Shown here: positions 15,675-23,388 of the stretch, piece by piece | Layout: every line of letters begins with the position of its first letter | Numbering within the stretch: position 1 is the first letter of the stretch | Source of the DNA: Clostridia bacterium | GTDB lineage: Bacteria > Bacillota > Clostridia > Oscillospirales > CAG-272 | DNA length: 32,456 nucleotides | Reading direction: 5' to 3' | NCBI GenBank assembly: GCA_017408535.1 | Contig: JAFQUL010000154.1 | Coordinates: 1 to 32,456 of the forward strand | The notes under the pieces: model-generated | What the model saw: the letters and a program-made list of their open reading frames with translations, nothing else | The model's database searches: none | What the model was told of the DNA's origin: nothing | Program-made: the position numbers and the translations under genes

Positions 15675-16298
15675 ATGCCTAATTTGAAAGTTCTTGATAT
15701 GAATGGCAAAGAGGTTGGCGACATCACTTTGTCTGATAAAGTATTCGGCGCAGAGATCAACGGTGCAGTCCTCCACGCAGCTGTAAGAGCATATTTGATG
15801 AACCAGAGACAGGGTACTCAGTCCACACTGACCCGTACCGAGGTTTCCGGCGGCGGTAAGAAGCCCTGGAGACAGAAGGGTACCGGCCGTGCAAGACAGG
15901 GTAGCACCCGTGCTCCTCAGTGGACACACGGTGGCGTAGCTCTCGGTCCTAAGCCCCGCAGCTACCGTACCGAGCTTACTAAGAAGACTCGCCGCGTTGC
16001 AATGTTCAGCGCTCTTTCTTCCAAGGTTGCTGCAGGCGATATGATCGTTCTCGACAGCATTAAGACTGAGGAATACAAGACCAAGACCATGGTTAAGATG
16101 CTTGAGGCGGTTGGCGCAGCAGGCAAGGCTCTCGTAGTTCTTGCTGATAACGACAACAAGGTCGTTCGCAGCTTCTCCAACATTCCCGGAGTAGTTACCG
16201 CTCAGTACAATACCATAAACGTATACGATATTCTTAACTGCAACAAGCTCATCATCGTTCGCTCCGCAGCAGAAAAAATCGAGGAGGTTTACGCATAA
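15675..16298 (+). CDS. rplD: 50S ribosomal protein L4
   Basis: This 207-residue protein is L4, which lines the peptide exit tunnel. The extended loop that enters the tunnel is seen as KKPWRQKGTGRARQGSTR (about residues 56-73). In E. coli L4 also represses its own operon through the S10 leader; whether this one does so is unknown, but the long leader here makes it a natural candidate. The ATG has GGGAGGAGG upstream. Its TAA shares one base with the rplW ATG (TAATG), so the two are translationally coupled. Confidence 0.98.
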   Translation: MPNLKVLDMNGKEVGDITLSDKVFGAEINGAVLHAAVRAYLMNQRQGTQSTLTRTEVSGGGKKPWRQKGTGRARQGSTRAPQWTHGGVALGPKPRSYRTELTKKTRRVAMFSALSSKVAAGDMIVLDSIKTEEYKTKTMVKMLEAVGAAGKALVVLADNDNKVVRSFSNIPGVVTAQYNTINVYDILNCNKLIIVRSAAEKIEEVYA

Positions 16299-16591
16299 TG
16301 AGAACAGCACAGGATATTATCATCGCTCCGGTTATCACCGAGGCGAGTATGGATATGGCGGCTAGCAAGAAGTACGGATTCAAGGTGCTTCGCTCTGCAA
16401 CCAAGCCCGAGATCGCAGCTGCAGTTGAGCAGCTCTTCAAGGTAGAGGTTGCTTCCGTAAATACCATTAACATGAAAAGAAAACCGAAGAGACTCAGATA
16501 CCAGGCAGGCTACACTGCAGCTTGGAAAAAGGCGATCGTTACTCTTACCTCGTCTTCTAAGACCATCGAGTTCTTTGACGGTATGAACTAA
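16298..16591 (+). CDS. rplW: 50S ribosomal protein L23
   Basis: This 97-residue protein is L23, which sits at the tunnel exit and forms the docking site for trigger factor and SRP. The start TAQDIIIAPVITEAS and the segment VNTINMKRKPKRLRYQAGYT are family features. It overlaps the rplD stop by one base and lacks a separate gap; GAGGAGG inside the end of rplD is its SD. rplB follows after 18 nt. Confidence 0.97.
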   Translation: MRTAQDIIIAPVITEASMDMAASKKYGFKVLRSATKPEIAAAVEQLFKVEVASVNTINMKRKPKRLRYQAGYTAAWKKAIVTLTSSSKTIEFFDGMN

Positions 16592-16609
16592 GTCGGGAGG
16601 GAAAGATAA

Positions 16610-17443
16610 ATGCCTACTATTAAGTATAAACCGACTACTCCGGCAAGACGTAATATGACTGTACCCAGCTTCGACGAGGTTACTAAGTTTAGCCCTGAGA
16701 AGAGTCTTATTGAGATCAAGAAGAAGCATGCCGGACGTAATAGCTACGGTAGAATAACCGTTCGTCACAGAGGTGGCGGAAACAAGCAGAAGTACAGAAT
16801 CATCGACTTCAAGAGAAATACTAATGAGGGACCTGCAACCGTTCTTGGTATCGAGTACGATCCTAACAGAACCGCTTACATCGCCCTTCTTCAGTATGAG
16901 AACGGCGCTAAGAGCTACATCATCGCTCCCGTCGGTCTTAAGGACGGAGACGTAGTTTACTCCTCTTCTGAAGCTGATATCAAGCCCGGTAACGCTCTCC
17001 CCATAGAGAACATCCCGGTCGGTACTTTCATTTATAACATTGAGCTTTATCCCGGTAAGGGCGGACAGCTTGTTCGTTCCGCAGGATGCGCAGCTCAGCT
17101 TATGGCAAAAGAAAACGGACAGGCTCAGGTACGTCTTCCTTCGGGAGAAGTTCGTATAGTAAGACTTGACTGCAAGGCTACTATCGGACAGATCGGCAAC
17201 ATTGAGCATGATACGGTTAAAATCGGTAAGGCTGGTAAGACCAGACATCGCGGTATTCGTCCTACCGTTCGCGGTTCTGTAATGAACCCCTGCGATCACC
17301 CCCACGGTGGTGGTGAGGGACGTTCTCCCATCGGCCGTCCTTCTCCTGTAACTCCTTGGGGCAAGCCTGCTCTGGGTTATAAGACCAGAAAGAAGAAGAG
17401 CCGCACCGAAAAAATGATCGTAAAGCACAGAAACAGTAAATAA
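16610..17443 (+). CDS. rplB: 50S ribosomal protein L2
   Basis: This 277-residue protein is L2, needed for subunit association and peptidyl transferase assembly. Both RNA-binding parts are intact: GRITVRHRGGGNKQKYR near residues 48-63 and the conserved DHPHGGGEGRSP (229-240), whose His230 matches the functionally important family histidine. The C-terminal Lys/Arg-rich tail TRKKKSRTEKMIVKHR is present. The SD is GGGAGG. It lies between rplW and rpsS, 14 nt before the latter. Confidence 0.98.
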   Translation: MPTIKYKPTTPARRNMTVPSFDEVTKFSPEKSLIEIKKKHAGRNSYGRITVRHRGGGNKQKYRIIDFKRNTNEGPATVLGIEYDPNRTAYIALLQYENGAKSYIIAPVGLKDGDVVYSSSEADIKPGNALPIENIPVGTFIYNIELYPGKGGQLVRSAGCAAQLMAKENGQAQVRLPSGEVRIVRLDCKATIGQIGNIEHDTVKIGKAGKTRHRGIRPTVRGSVMNPCDHPHGGGEGRSPIGRPSPVTPWGKPALGYKTRKKKSRTEKMIVKHRNSK

Positions 17444-17457
17444 GGAGGAAGCACCAA

Positions 17458-17733
17458 ATGTCAAGAAGCCTGAAAAAGCCGCCTTTTGTTGAGGCAAAGC
17501 TTTTTTCTCGGATTGTTGCCATGAATGAGAAGAACGAAAAGAAGGTTCTCAAAACATGGTCGCGTGCATCTACCATTTTCCCGGAATTCGTTGGTCATAC
17601 CATCGCGGTTTATGACGGAAGAAAGCACGTTCCGGTATATGTCACTGAGGAAATGATCGGTCACAAGCTCGGTGAGTTTGCACCTACCCGTCTTTTCCGC
17701 GGACATTCGGGTTCCAAAACCTCGAATAAGTAA
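17458..17733 (+). CDS. rpsS: 30S ribosomal protein S19
   Basis: This 91-residue protein is S19, which works with S13 in the head of the 30S subunit near the A site. SRSLKKPPFVEAKL, the middle TWSRASTIFPEFVGHTIAVYDG and the end FAPTRLFRGHSG are characteristic. The SD is AGGAGG. After the gene, a 61-nt gap with a hairpin precedes rplV, longer than the usual spacing here. Confidence 0.98.
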   Translation: MSRSLKKPPFVEAKLFSRIVAMNEKNEKKVLKTWSRASTIFPEFVGHTIAVYDGRKHVPVYVTEEMIGHKLGEFAPTRLFRGHSGSKTSNK

Positions 17734-17757
17734 TAATAATTCGAAATTAAAATAACA

Positions 17758-17777
17758 TTCGCCAAAAAATCGGCGAA
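17758..17777 (+). promoter_or_regulatory. Hairpin in the rpsS-rplV gap
   Basis: TTCGCC (17758-17763) pairs with GGCGAA (17772-17777) around an 8-nt A-rich loop, directly before the rplV SD (GGGAGG, 17778-17783). It has no U tract. When folded it would stack next to the SD and could tune rplV translation (inference). Confidence 0.45.
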
Positions 17778-17794
17778 GGGAGGCAACAATCGTA

Positions 17795-18130
17795 ATGGAA
17801 GCAAAAGCTTATCTTAAATACGCACGCATATCACCGCGTAAGGTTAAGATTGTCCTCGACCTCATCAGAGGAAAGGATGCCGGCACGGCGATGGCTATTC
17901 TCAAGAATACGCCGAAGGCCGCATCGGAATATCTTATAAAGCTGCTTGGTAGCGCTATCGCTAACGCGGAGCACAACTTTGATATGGATGTGTCTAAACT
18001 TTATGTATCTGAATGCTTTGTATGCCCCGGCCCGACTCTTAAGAGAATTATGCCGAGAGCACAGGGTAGAGCAGACAGAATACTCAAGAGAACCAGCCAC
18101 GTAACTATGGTTCTTAAAGAAAGAGTCTGA
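17795..18130 (+). CDS. rplV: 50S ribosomal protein L22
   Basis: This 111-residue protein is L22, whose beta hairpin reaches into the exit tunnel and is a known macrolide-related site. The start EAKAYLKYARISPRKVK and the hairpin region CPGPTLKRIMPRAQGRADRI with the ending TSHVTMVLKE are typical. The ATG has GGGAGG 11 nt upstream, a slightly long spacing, with a small hairpin just before that. rpsC follows 21 nt later. Confidence 0.97.
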   Translation: MEAKAYLKYARISPRKVKIVLDLIRGKDAGTAMAILKNTPKAASEYLIKLLGSAIANAEHNFDMDVSKLYVSECFVCPGPTLKRIMPRAQGRADRILKRTSHVTMVLKERV

Positions 18131-18151
18131 GTAAGGAGGATAAACCACTAA

Positions 18152-18892
18152 ATGGGTCAGAAAATTAATCCGCACGGTCTGCGTGTCGGTGTAATCAAAG
18201 ACTGGGATTCAAGATGGTTCGAGAGCGACGAGAAGTTCGGCGATACTCTTGTGTCCGACTACAATCTCAGAAAATATCTTAAGAAGACTCTTCAGGGCGC
18301 CGGTGTTCCCAAGATCGAGATCGAGCGTGACCGTGAGAGAGTAAGAGTATTTATTCACTGTGCTAAGCCCGGTATGGTTATCGGCCGCGGCGGTGCAGAG
18401 ATCGAGAAGCTTAGAGTAACCCTTGAGAAGATGGTTGGCAAGCCCGTTGCAGTTAATGTAATTGAGGTAAGACAGCCTGACCTCAACGCTCAGCTCGTTG
18501 CCGAGAGCATCTCCTCTCAGCTTGAGAGAAGAATCGCTTTCCGCCGTGCTATGAAGCAGGCCATCGGCAGAACCATGAGACTTGGCGCAAAGGGTATCAA
18601 GATCGCAGTAAGCGGTCGTCTTGGCGGTGCCGAGATCGCAAGAACTGAGCACTACCACGAGGGTACTATTCCGCTTCAGACTATCAGAGCCGACATTGAG
18701 TACGGTTTCTGGGAAGCAAACACCACTTACGGTAAGATCGGTGTTAAGGTATGGATCTACAAGGGCGAGATCCTTGCTGACGTTTCAAGAAACTCTGAGT
18801 CGAACAACAACCGCCGCGCAAGAGGCGATGACCGTTCCCGCAGAGATCATGATCGCCCCCGCAGAAACAGAGGAGAAGGGAGCAATAGATAA
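18152..18892 (+). CDS. rpsC: 30S ribosomal protein S3 with an extended basic tail
   Basis: This 246-residue protein is S3, which helps form the mRNA entry channel. The KH domain (MVIGRGGAEIEKLR, about residues 69-82) and the C-terminal domain (GRLGGAEIARTEHYHEG, GTIPLQTIRADIEYG) are complete. Beyond the usual end near residue 215 it carries about 30 extra residues rich in Arg, Asp and Asn (RRARGDDRSRRDHDRPRR). Such tails vary between Gram-positive lineages and are probably disordered. Its TAA shares a base with the rplP ATG. Confidence 0.97.
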   Translation: MGQKINPHGLRVGVIKDWDSRWFESDEKFGDTLVSDYNLRKYLKKTLQGAGVPKIEIERDRERVRVFIHCAKPGMVIGRGGAEIEKLRVTLEKMVGKPVAVNVIEVRQPDLNAQLVAESISSQLERRIAFRRAMKQAIGRTMRLGAKGIKIAVSGRLGGAEIARTEHYHEGTIPLQTIRADIEYGFWEANTTYGKIGVKVWIYKGEILADVSRNSESNNNRRARGDDRSRRDHDRPRRNRGEGSNR

Positions 18893-19326
18893 TGTTAATG
18901 CCGAAGAGAGTTAAGTTCAGACGCGTTCATCGCGGAAGACTTACAGGTAAGGCAATGCGCGGTAATAAGATTAGCAACGGCTCTTTTGGCCTTGTTGCAA
19001 CTGAGCCCGCATGGATCACCAGTAACCAGATCGAGGCAGCGCGTATTGCGATGACCCGTTACGTAAAGCGTGGCGGTAAGGTCTGGATCAAGATATTCCC
19101 CGATAAGCCTATCACTGAGAAGCCTGCTGAGACCCGAATGGGTTCCGGTAAGGGATCTCCTGAGTACTGGGTAGCCGTTGTTAAGCCCGGCCGTGTACTC
19201 TTCGAGATGGACGGGGTTAATGAAGAAGATGCAAAAGAAGCTATGCGTCTTGCAAGTCACAAGCTTCCTATCAAGACTAAGTTTGTGACCCGCGAACAGC
19301 AGATGAAAGAGAACGGGGAGGTTTGA
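18892..19326 (+). CDS. rplP: 50S ribosomal protein L16
   Basis: This 144-residue protein is L16, which binds late near the A site and the peptidyl transferase centre. LMPKRVKFRRVHRGR, the KPITEKPAETRMGSGKGSPE segment and AVVKPGRVLFEM are family marks. It overlaps the rpsC stop codon by one base (TAATG), with AAGGGAG inside the end of rpsC as SD; a second in-frame ATG two codons later is also possible. rpmC starts 2 nt after its stop. Confidence 0.97.
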   Translation: MLMPKRVKFRRVHRGRLTGKAMRGNKISNGSFGLVATEPAWITSNQIEAARIAMTRYVKRGGKVWIKIFPDKPITEKPAETRMGSGKGSPEYWVAVVKPGRVLFEMDGVNEEDAKEAMRLASHKLPIKTKFVTREQQMKENGEV

Positions 19327-19328
19327 GC

Positions 19329-19517
19329 ATGAAGGCAAAGGAAATCAGAGAAATGACTGCTGATGAGCTTAATGCAAAGCTCAAGGAGCTCAAGGATGAG
19401 CTTTTCCACCTCCGTTTTCAGCACGCGATCAATCAGCTTGACAACCCCAACAAGATCGTTGAGTGCAAGCGTGACATTGCGCGTGTACTGACCATCCTTC
19501 AAGAGAAGAATGCATAA
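19329..19517 (+). CDS. rpmC: 50S ribosomal protein L29
   Basis: This 62-residue protein is L29, a two-helix protein near the tunnel exit. KAKEIREMTADELNAKL, ELFHLRFQHAINQLDNP and the C-terminal helix NKIVECKRDIARVLTILQE are typical. The ATG at 19329 is chosen over an in-frame TTG at 19323 because GGGGAGG (in the end of rplP) is well spaced to it and homologues begin with MKA/MKV. It is 2 nt after rplP, which suggests coupling. Confidence 0.97.
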   Translation: MKAKEIREMTADELNAKLKELKDELFHLRFQHAINQLDNPNKIVECKRDIARVLTILQEKNA

Positions 19518-19531
19518 GGAGGAAGTAAGTC

Positions 19532-19798
19532 ATGAGTGAAGCAATCGAGCGCAGCTTGAGAAAGACCAGAGTCGGCCGCGTTGTCAGCAACAAGATGGAC
19601 AAGACCATCGTTGTAGCTATCGAGGATAACGTAAAGCATCCCGACTACGGCAAGATCATTAAGCATACTGCAAAGATCCACGCACACGATGAGAACAACG
19701 AGTGCGGTATCGGCGACAAGGTAAGCGTAATGGAGACCAGACCCCTTTCCAAAACCAAGAGATGGCGTCTTGTTTCCATCATCGAAAAAGCAAAATAA
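19532..19798 (+). CDS. rpsQ: 30S ribosomal protein S17
   Basis: This 88-residue protein is S17, an OB-fold primary binder of 16S rRNA. RSLRKTRVGRVVSNKMDKTI, the middle HPDYGKIIKHTAKIHAHDE and VSVMETRPLSKTKRWRLV are conserved. The SD is AAGGAGGA. The downstream gap to rplN is 44 nt and shows no clear hairpin. Confidence 0.97.
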   Translation: MSEAIERSLRKTRVGRVVSNKMDKTIVVAIEDNVKHPDYGKIIKHTAKIHAHDENNECGIGDKVSVMETRPLSKTKRWRLVSIIEKAK

Positions 19799-19842
19799 TA
19801 AGTAGGTACGTTTAACATCGTATTGAATAAGGAGGAAGACCA

Positions 19843-20211
19843 GTGATTCAGCAACAGACAATCATGAAGGTTGCCGACAACACAGGCGCTAAGGAAATGA
19901 TGTGCATTCGCGTACTCGGCGGTACCGGCAGACGTTATGCCAATATCGGTGATGTAGTTGTTTGCGCAGTCAAGAAGGCAGCGCCCGGTGGTCTTGTTAA
20001 AAAAGGTGATGTCGTTCGCGCGGTAATCGTAAGATCCGTTAAGGGTATCAAGCGTGCAGACGGCTCAAATATAAAGTTTGACGAGAACGCTGCGGTAATC
20101 ATTAAAGACGATAAGACGCCCCGTGGAACCCGTATCTTTGGCCCGGTGGCAAGAGAGCTCAGAGAGAAAGATTATCTTAAGATTCTTTCCCTTGCTCCCG
20201 AAGTACTGTAA
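19843..20211 (+). CDS. rplN: 50S ribosomal protein L14
   Basis: This 122-residue protein is L14, at the subunit interface. IQQQTIMKVADNTGAKEMMCI at the start, the middle GDVVRAVIVRSVKGIKRADG and DDKTPRGTRIFGPVARELRE near the end are diagnostic. The start codon is GTG with AAGGAGGA 7 nt upstream. It opens the part equivalent to the spc operon of E. coli, but no promoter is evident in the 44-nt gap before it, so it should be read from upstream. Confidence 0.97.
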   Translation: MIQQQTIMKVADNTGAKEMMCIRVLGGTGRRYANIGDVVVCAVKKAAPGGLVKKGDVVRAVIVRSVKGIKRADGSNIKFDENAAVIIKDDKTPRGTRIFGPVARELREKDYLKILSLAPEVL

Positions 20212-20225
20212 GGAGGTAACGAATT

Positions 20226-20543
20226 ATGAATAACAAGCTTCATATAAAGAAGGACGATACCGTAATCGTTATTTCCGGTGACGATAAGGGCAAGAAGGGT
20301 AAGGTTCTCGAGGTATCTCCCAAAGAGGGTAAGGTAATCGTTGAGGGCGTTAACCGTGTTCAGAAGCACACCAAGCCCAGAAGACAGGGTGACGTCGGTG
20401 GTATCATCACCGTTGACGGTCCTATGTACGCATCTAAGGTTCAGCTTTTCTGCTCCAAGTGCGGCAAGGGCGTTCGCGCTAAGTATGAGATCAAAGACGG
20501 CAACAAGAAACGTGTTTGCGCCAAGTGCGGCGAAACACTGTAA
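20226..20543 (+). CDS. rplX: 50S ribosomal protein L24 with C-terminal zinc ribbon
   Basis: This 105-residue protein is L24, an assembly-initiating 23S binder. The KOW motif is at the start (DDTVIVISGDDKGKKGKV, residues 10-27). The C-terminal part has two CxxC pairs (Cys76/Cys79 and Cys98/Cys101), so it very likely holds a zinc ion, as in a subset of bacterial L24. The SD is AAGGAGG. rplE starts 14 nt after its stop. Confidence 0.97.
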   Translation: MNNKLHIKKDDTVIVISGDDKGKKGKVLEVSPKEGKVIVEGVNRVQKHTKPRRQGDVGGIITVDGPMYASKVQLFCSKCGKGVRAKYEIKDGNKKRVCAKCGETL

Positions 20544-20557
20544 TGGGAGGAACGAAA

Positions 20558-21097
20558 ATGGCAAGACTTAAGGATTTTTATAAGAACGAAGTTGCTCCCG
20601 CACTTATGAAGAAGTTTGAGTACAAGAGCGTTATGCAGATCCCCAAGATCGACAAGATCGTTGTTAACGTTGGCGCAGGCGATGCTAAGGAGAACACCAA
20701 GGTAATCGACAGCATCATCGAGGATCTTTCCATCATTACTGCACAGCACGCTGTACCCACTTACGCAAAGAAGTCCGTCGCTAACTTCAAGCTCCGTGAG
20801 GGCATGAAGATCGGTGCGAAGGTTACTCTTCGCGGCGAGCGTATGTATGAGTTTATCGACAGACTCTTCAACATCGCTCTCCCCCGTGTTCGTGACTTTA
20901 AGGGTATCAACCCCAACGCTTTTGACGGCCGCGGTAACTACTCCCTCGGTCTCAAAGAGCAGCTTATCTTCCCTGAAATCGAGTATGAGAAGGTAGATAA
21001 GATCCGCGGTATGGATATCGCTTTTGTCACCACTGCCAACACTGATGAAGAAGCAAAAGAGCTGCTTACCCTTATGGGTGCACCCTTTGCTAAATAA
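20558..21097 (+). CDS. rplE: 50S ribosomal protein L5
   Basis: This 179-residue protein is L5, which holds 5S rRNA and contacts the P-site tRNA. ARLKDFYKNEVAPALMKKF, IPKIDKIVVNVG, ITAQHAVPTYAKKSVANFK and RGMDIAFVTTANTDEEA are family features. The ATG at 20558 is chosen because GGGAGG (20545-20550) lies 7 nt before it and the protein then has the usual length; an in-frame ATG at 20543 overlaps the rplX stop but would include the SD itself. Confidence 0.97.
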   Translation: MARLKDFYKNEVAPALMKKFEYKSVMQIPKIDKIVVNVGAGDAKENTKVIDSIIEDLSIITAQHAVPTYAKKSVANFKLREGMKIGAKVTLRGERMYEFIDRLFNIALPRVRDFKGINPNAFDGRGNYSLGLKEQLIFPEIEYEKVDKIRGMDIAFVTTANTDEEAKELLTLMGAPFAK

Positions 21098-21111
21098 GGA
21101 GGGGAAATAAA

Positions 21112-21297
21112 ATGGCAAAAACATCAATGAAAATCAAACAGCAGAGACAGCAGAAGTTCTCCACCCGTGAGTACAACCGCTGCAAGATCTGCGGCCGTCC
21201 CCACGGTTATCTTCGTAAGTACGGTATCTGCCGTATCTGCTTCCGCGTTCTTGCTCACAAGGGCGAGATCCCGGGCGTAAGAAAGGCAAGCTGGTAA
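21112..21297 (+). CDS. rpsZ: 30S ribosomal protein S14 type Z (zinc form)
   Basis: This 61-residue protein is the short zinc-binding S14. Four Cys ligands are present (Cys24, Cys27, Cys40, Cys43), and the end GEIPGVRKASW is conserved. Many Firmicutes also have a zinc-free S14 paralogue elsewhere for zinc shortage; none is in this window. The SD is AGGAGGGG. After it, the operon has a 149-nt gap with four hairpins before rpsH. Confidence 0.98.
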   Translation: MAKTSMKIKQQRQQKFSTREYNRCKICGRPHGYLRKYGICRICFRVLAHKGEIPGVRKASW

Positions 21298-21308
21298 GCT
21301 TTGTATAC

Positions 21309-21408
21309 CCGGTTAAATAAACCGGACGATGAGATAAATATCTCCAATCTATCGGAAGGAAAGCGAGAGCGCTTTAACCACTGATTTAATGCCGGCAGGA
21401 CAGCCGGC
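21309..21408 (+). promoter_or_regulatory. Four tandem hairpins in the rpsZ-rpsH gap
   Basis: The 149-nt gap contains, in order, CCGGTT/AACCGG (21309-21325), GAGAT/ATCTC (21331-21344, enclosed by a possible CGAT/ATCG pairing 21327-21354), AAAGCG/CGCTTT (21360-21375) and GCCGGC/GCCGGC (21391-21408). Loops are 4-6 nt. No U tract follows any of them. The rpsH SD (AGGAGG) lies about 24 nt after the last stem. This looks like a folded RNA element, perhaps for S8 or RNase processing (inference). Confidence 0.55.
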
Positions 21409-21446
21409 GGCAAGAAAAATATACTTGCATAGGAGGATTAATAATT

Positions 21447-21845
21447 ATGCAAATGTCAGACGTAATCGCCGATATGCTCACCAGAATCCGCAATGCAAAC
21501 GATGCAAAGCACGAGACTGTTGACGTTCCGGCATCTAATATGAAAAAGGCTATTGCCGATATTCTTCAGGCTGAGGGCTACATCAAGGGCTACCAGGTAA
21601 TCGAAGACGGCAAGCAGGGAATTATTCGCATCACTCTCAAGTACGGACAGGGCAAGTCCAAGGTTATCCGCGGTATCCGCAGAGTTTCCAAGCCCGGTCT
21701 TCGCATCTACTCCGGCTGTGAGGATATGCCTAAGGTTATGAACGGCCTTGGCATCGCGATCGTTTCTACATCTAAGGGTATCATGACCGACAAGCGTGCT
21801 CGCCGCGAGAACATCGGTGGCGAAGTACTTGCTTTCGTATGGTAA
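21447..21845 (+). CDS. rpsH: 30S ribosomal protein S8
   Basis: This 132-residue protein is S8, a primary 16S binder and, in E. coli, the repressor of the spc operon. MSDVIADMLTRIRNAN, the middle RGIRRVSKPGLRIYSG and the end STSKGIMTDKRARRENIGGE are conserved. Two ATGs are possible, 21447 and 21453; the first gives the usual length and both fit the AGGAGG upstream. The gene is preceded by the second longest structured gap of the operon, which is notable because S8 is a known regulator. Confidence 0.98.
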   Translation: MQMSDVIADMLTRIRNANDAKHETVDVPASNMKKAIADILQAEGYIKGYQVIEDGKQGIIRITLKYGQGKSKVIRGIRRVSKPGLRIYSGCEDMPKVMNGLGIAIVSTSKGIMTDKRARRENIGGEVLAFVW

Positions 21846-21868
21846 TCTGAGCGGGAGGAGAAAAGAAA

Positions 21869-22408
21869 ATGTCAAGAATTGGTATTAAGCCGATAGCTGT
21901 TCCCGCAGGTGTTGACGTTAAGGTTGATGACGCAAACGTTATCACCGTCAAGGGCCCGCTCGGAACTTTAACTCAGACTGTTCACCCCAAGATGGCGGTG
22001 AAGATCAACGGCGCTGAGATCGTTGTTGAGCGTGCTTCCGACGAAAAGGAAGACAAGTCTCTCCACGGCCTCACCCGTACCCTCATCAACAACATGGTTG
22101 AGGGTGTAACTAAGGGCTTCACCAAGGAGCTCGAGATCAACGGTGTTGGTTACAGAGCACAGAAGCAGGGCAAGACCCTCACTCTTAACCTCGGTCATTC
22201 TCACCCCATTCTTTTTGAGGAAGAGAACGGCATCACCTTTGATGTTCCTAATGCTAACAGCATAATCGTTAAGGGTATTGACAAGCAGATCGTCGGCGAG
22301 ATCGCTGCACAGATCCGCGAGAAGAGACCCCCTGAGCCCTACCTTGGTAAGGGTGTTAAGTACGTCGGTGAGCGCATCAGACGTAAGACCGGTAAGGCCG
22401 GTAAATAA
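21869..22408 (+). CDS. rplF: 50S ribosomal protein L6
   Basis: This 179-residue protein is L6, located near the factor-binding site. SRIGIKPIAVPAGVDV at the start, LHGLTRTLINNMVEGVTKGF in the middle, and the C-terminal PEPYLGKGVKYVGERIRRKTGK are family marks. The SD is GGGAGGAG. It lies 23 nt after rpsH and 18 nt before rplR. Confidence 0.98.
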   Translation: MSRIGIKPIAVPAGVDVKVDDANVITVKGPLGTLTQTVHPKMAVKINGAEIVVERASDEKEDKSLHGLTRTLINNMVEGVTKGFTKELEINGVGYRAQKQGKTLTLNLGHSHPILFEEENGITFDVPNANSIIVKGIDKQIVGEIAAQIREKRPPEPYLGKGVKYVGERIRRKTGKAGK

Positions 22409-22426
22409 TGAAAGGAGTGGAGATCG

Positions 22427-22786
22427 ATGGTATCAAGAAAAGACAGTAATGCTCAGCGCCTTAAGCGTCATAAGAGAGTTAGAGCTAAGATATCCGGTAC
22501 GGCTGAGTGCCCCCGTTTGTCTGTATACCGCTCTACCAATAATATCACTGCACAGATCATTGACGACGTTGCAGGTGTAACACTTGTATCCGCTTCCACC
22601 CTTGAAGCATCCTTTGAGGGAACCGGCGGAAACAAAGAAGCTGCAAAGAAGCTCGGCATGATCATTGCTGAGAGAGCAAAAGACAAGGGAATCACCACGG
22701 TTGTATTCGACCGCGGCGGCTACCTCTATCACGGACGTGTATCGGAATTGGCTGCAGGAGCTCGCGAAGGCGGACTTCAGTTCTAA
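22427..22786 (+). CDS. rplR: 50S ribosomal protein L18
   Basis: This 119-residue protein is L18, which carries 5S rRNA into the large subunit together with L5. RLKRHKRVRAKISGTAECPRL, the middle ITAQIIDDVAGVTLVSAST and the end FDRGGYLYHGRVSELAAGAR are typical. The SD is AAAGGAGTGG. It is followed by an 84-nt gap with a palindrome before rpsE, breaking the usual tight spacing. Confidence 0.97.
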   Translation: MVSRKDSNAQRLKRHKRVRAKISGTAECPRLSVYRSTNNITAQIIDDVAGVTLVSASTLEASFEGTGGNKEAAKKLGMIIAERAKDKGITTVVFDRGGYLYHGRVSELAAGAREGGLQF

Positions 22787-22796
22787 GTCAAGCATT

Positions 22797-22811
22797 ACGG
22801 CATAATGCCGT
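22797..22811 (+). promoter_or_regulatory. Palindromic hairpin in the rplR-rpsE gap
   Basis: ACGGCA-TAA-TGCCGT (22797-22811) is a perfect 6-bp hairpin; CATTA/TAATG (22793-22807) offers a competing fold. There is no U tract directly after it. The remaining gap up to rpsE is AT-rich and holds the SD (AAGGAG). Confidence 0.4.
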
Positions 22812-22870
22812 TTCCGGTTTATACACTGTTTGAAAATATTATTTTTGAACATTAATTAAGGAGAAAAAAC

Positions 22871-23374
22871 ATGGCTAAGAAATTCGATCCGGCAACTCTG
22901 GATCTTCAGGAGAGAAACGTTAAGATTAACCGTGTTTCTAAGACCGTAAAAGGTGGACGAGTAAGCCGCTTCGCAGCAATCATGGTTGTTGGTGACGGTA
23001 ACGGTCACGTAGGATGCGGTCTCGGTAAGGCAGCTGAGACTCCCGAAGCAATTCGCAAGGGAATCGAGGATGCAAAGAAGAACATGATTGAGGTTTCCCT
23101 CAAGGGCTCTACCATTCCTCACGAGGTAATTGGTGAGTTTGGCGCAGGCAGAGTTCTGCTTAAGCCCGCTGCACCCGGTACCGGTATCATCGCCGGCGGC
23201 GCAGTTCGTACCGTACTTGAAATGGCTGGTATCAAGAACATTCGTGCAAAGTGTCTTCGTTCCAGCAACCCCAATAACGTAGTTAAGGCTACTATCGAGG
23301 GTCTCCGCGCTCTTCGCACCGTTGAAGAGGTTGCTAAGATCCGTGATATCAGCGTTGACCAGGTTAAAGGCTGA
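22871..23374 (+). CDS. rpsE: 30S ribosomal protein S5
   Basis: This 167-residue protein is S5, involved in mRNA entry and decoding fidelity. QERNVKINRVSKTVKGGR, the double-stranded RNA-binding part VVGDGNGHVGCGLGKA and the middle IPHEVIGEFGAGRVLLKPAAPGT are conserved. The SD is AAGGAG 8 nt upstream. rpmD follows 14 nt after its stop. Confidence 0.98.
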   Translation: MAKKFDPATLDLQERNVKINRVSKTVKGGRVSRFAAIMVVGDGNGHVGCGLGKAAETPEAIRKGIEDAKKNMIEVSLKGSTIPHEVIGEFGAGRVLLKPAAPGTGIIAGGAVRTVLEMAGIKNIRAKCLRSSNPNNVVKATIEGLRALRTVEEVAKIRDISVDQVKG

Positions 23375-23388
23375 GGAGGTATTGAGAT

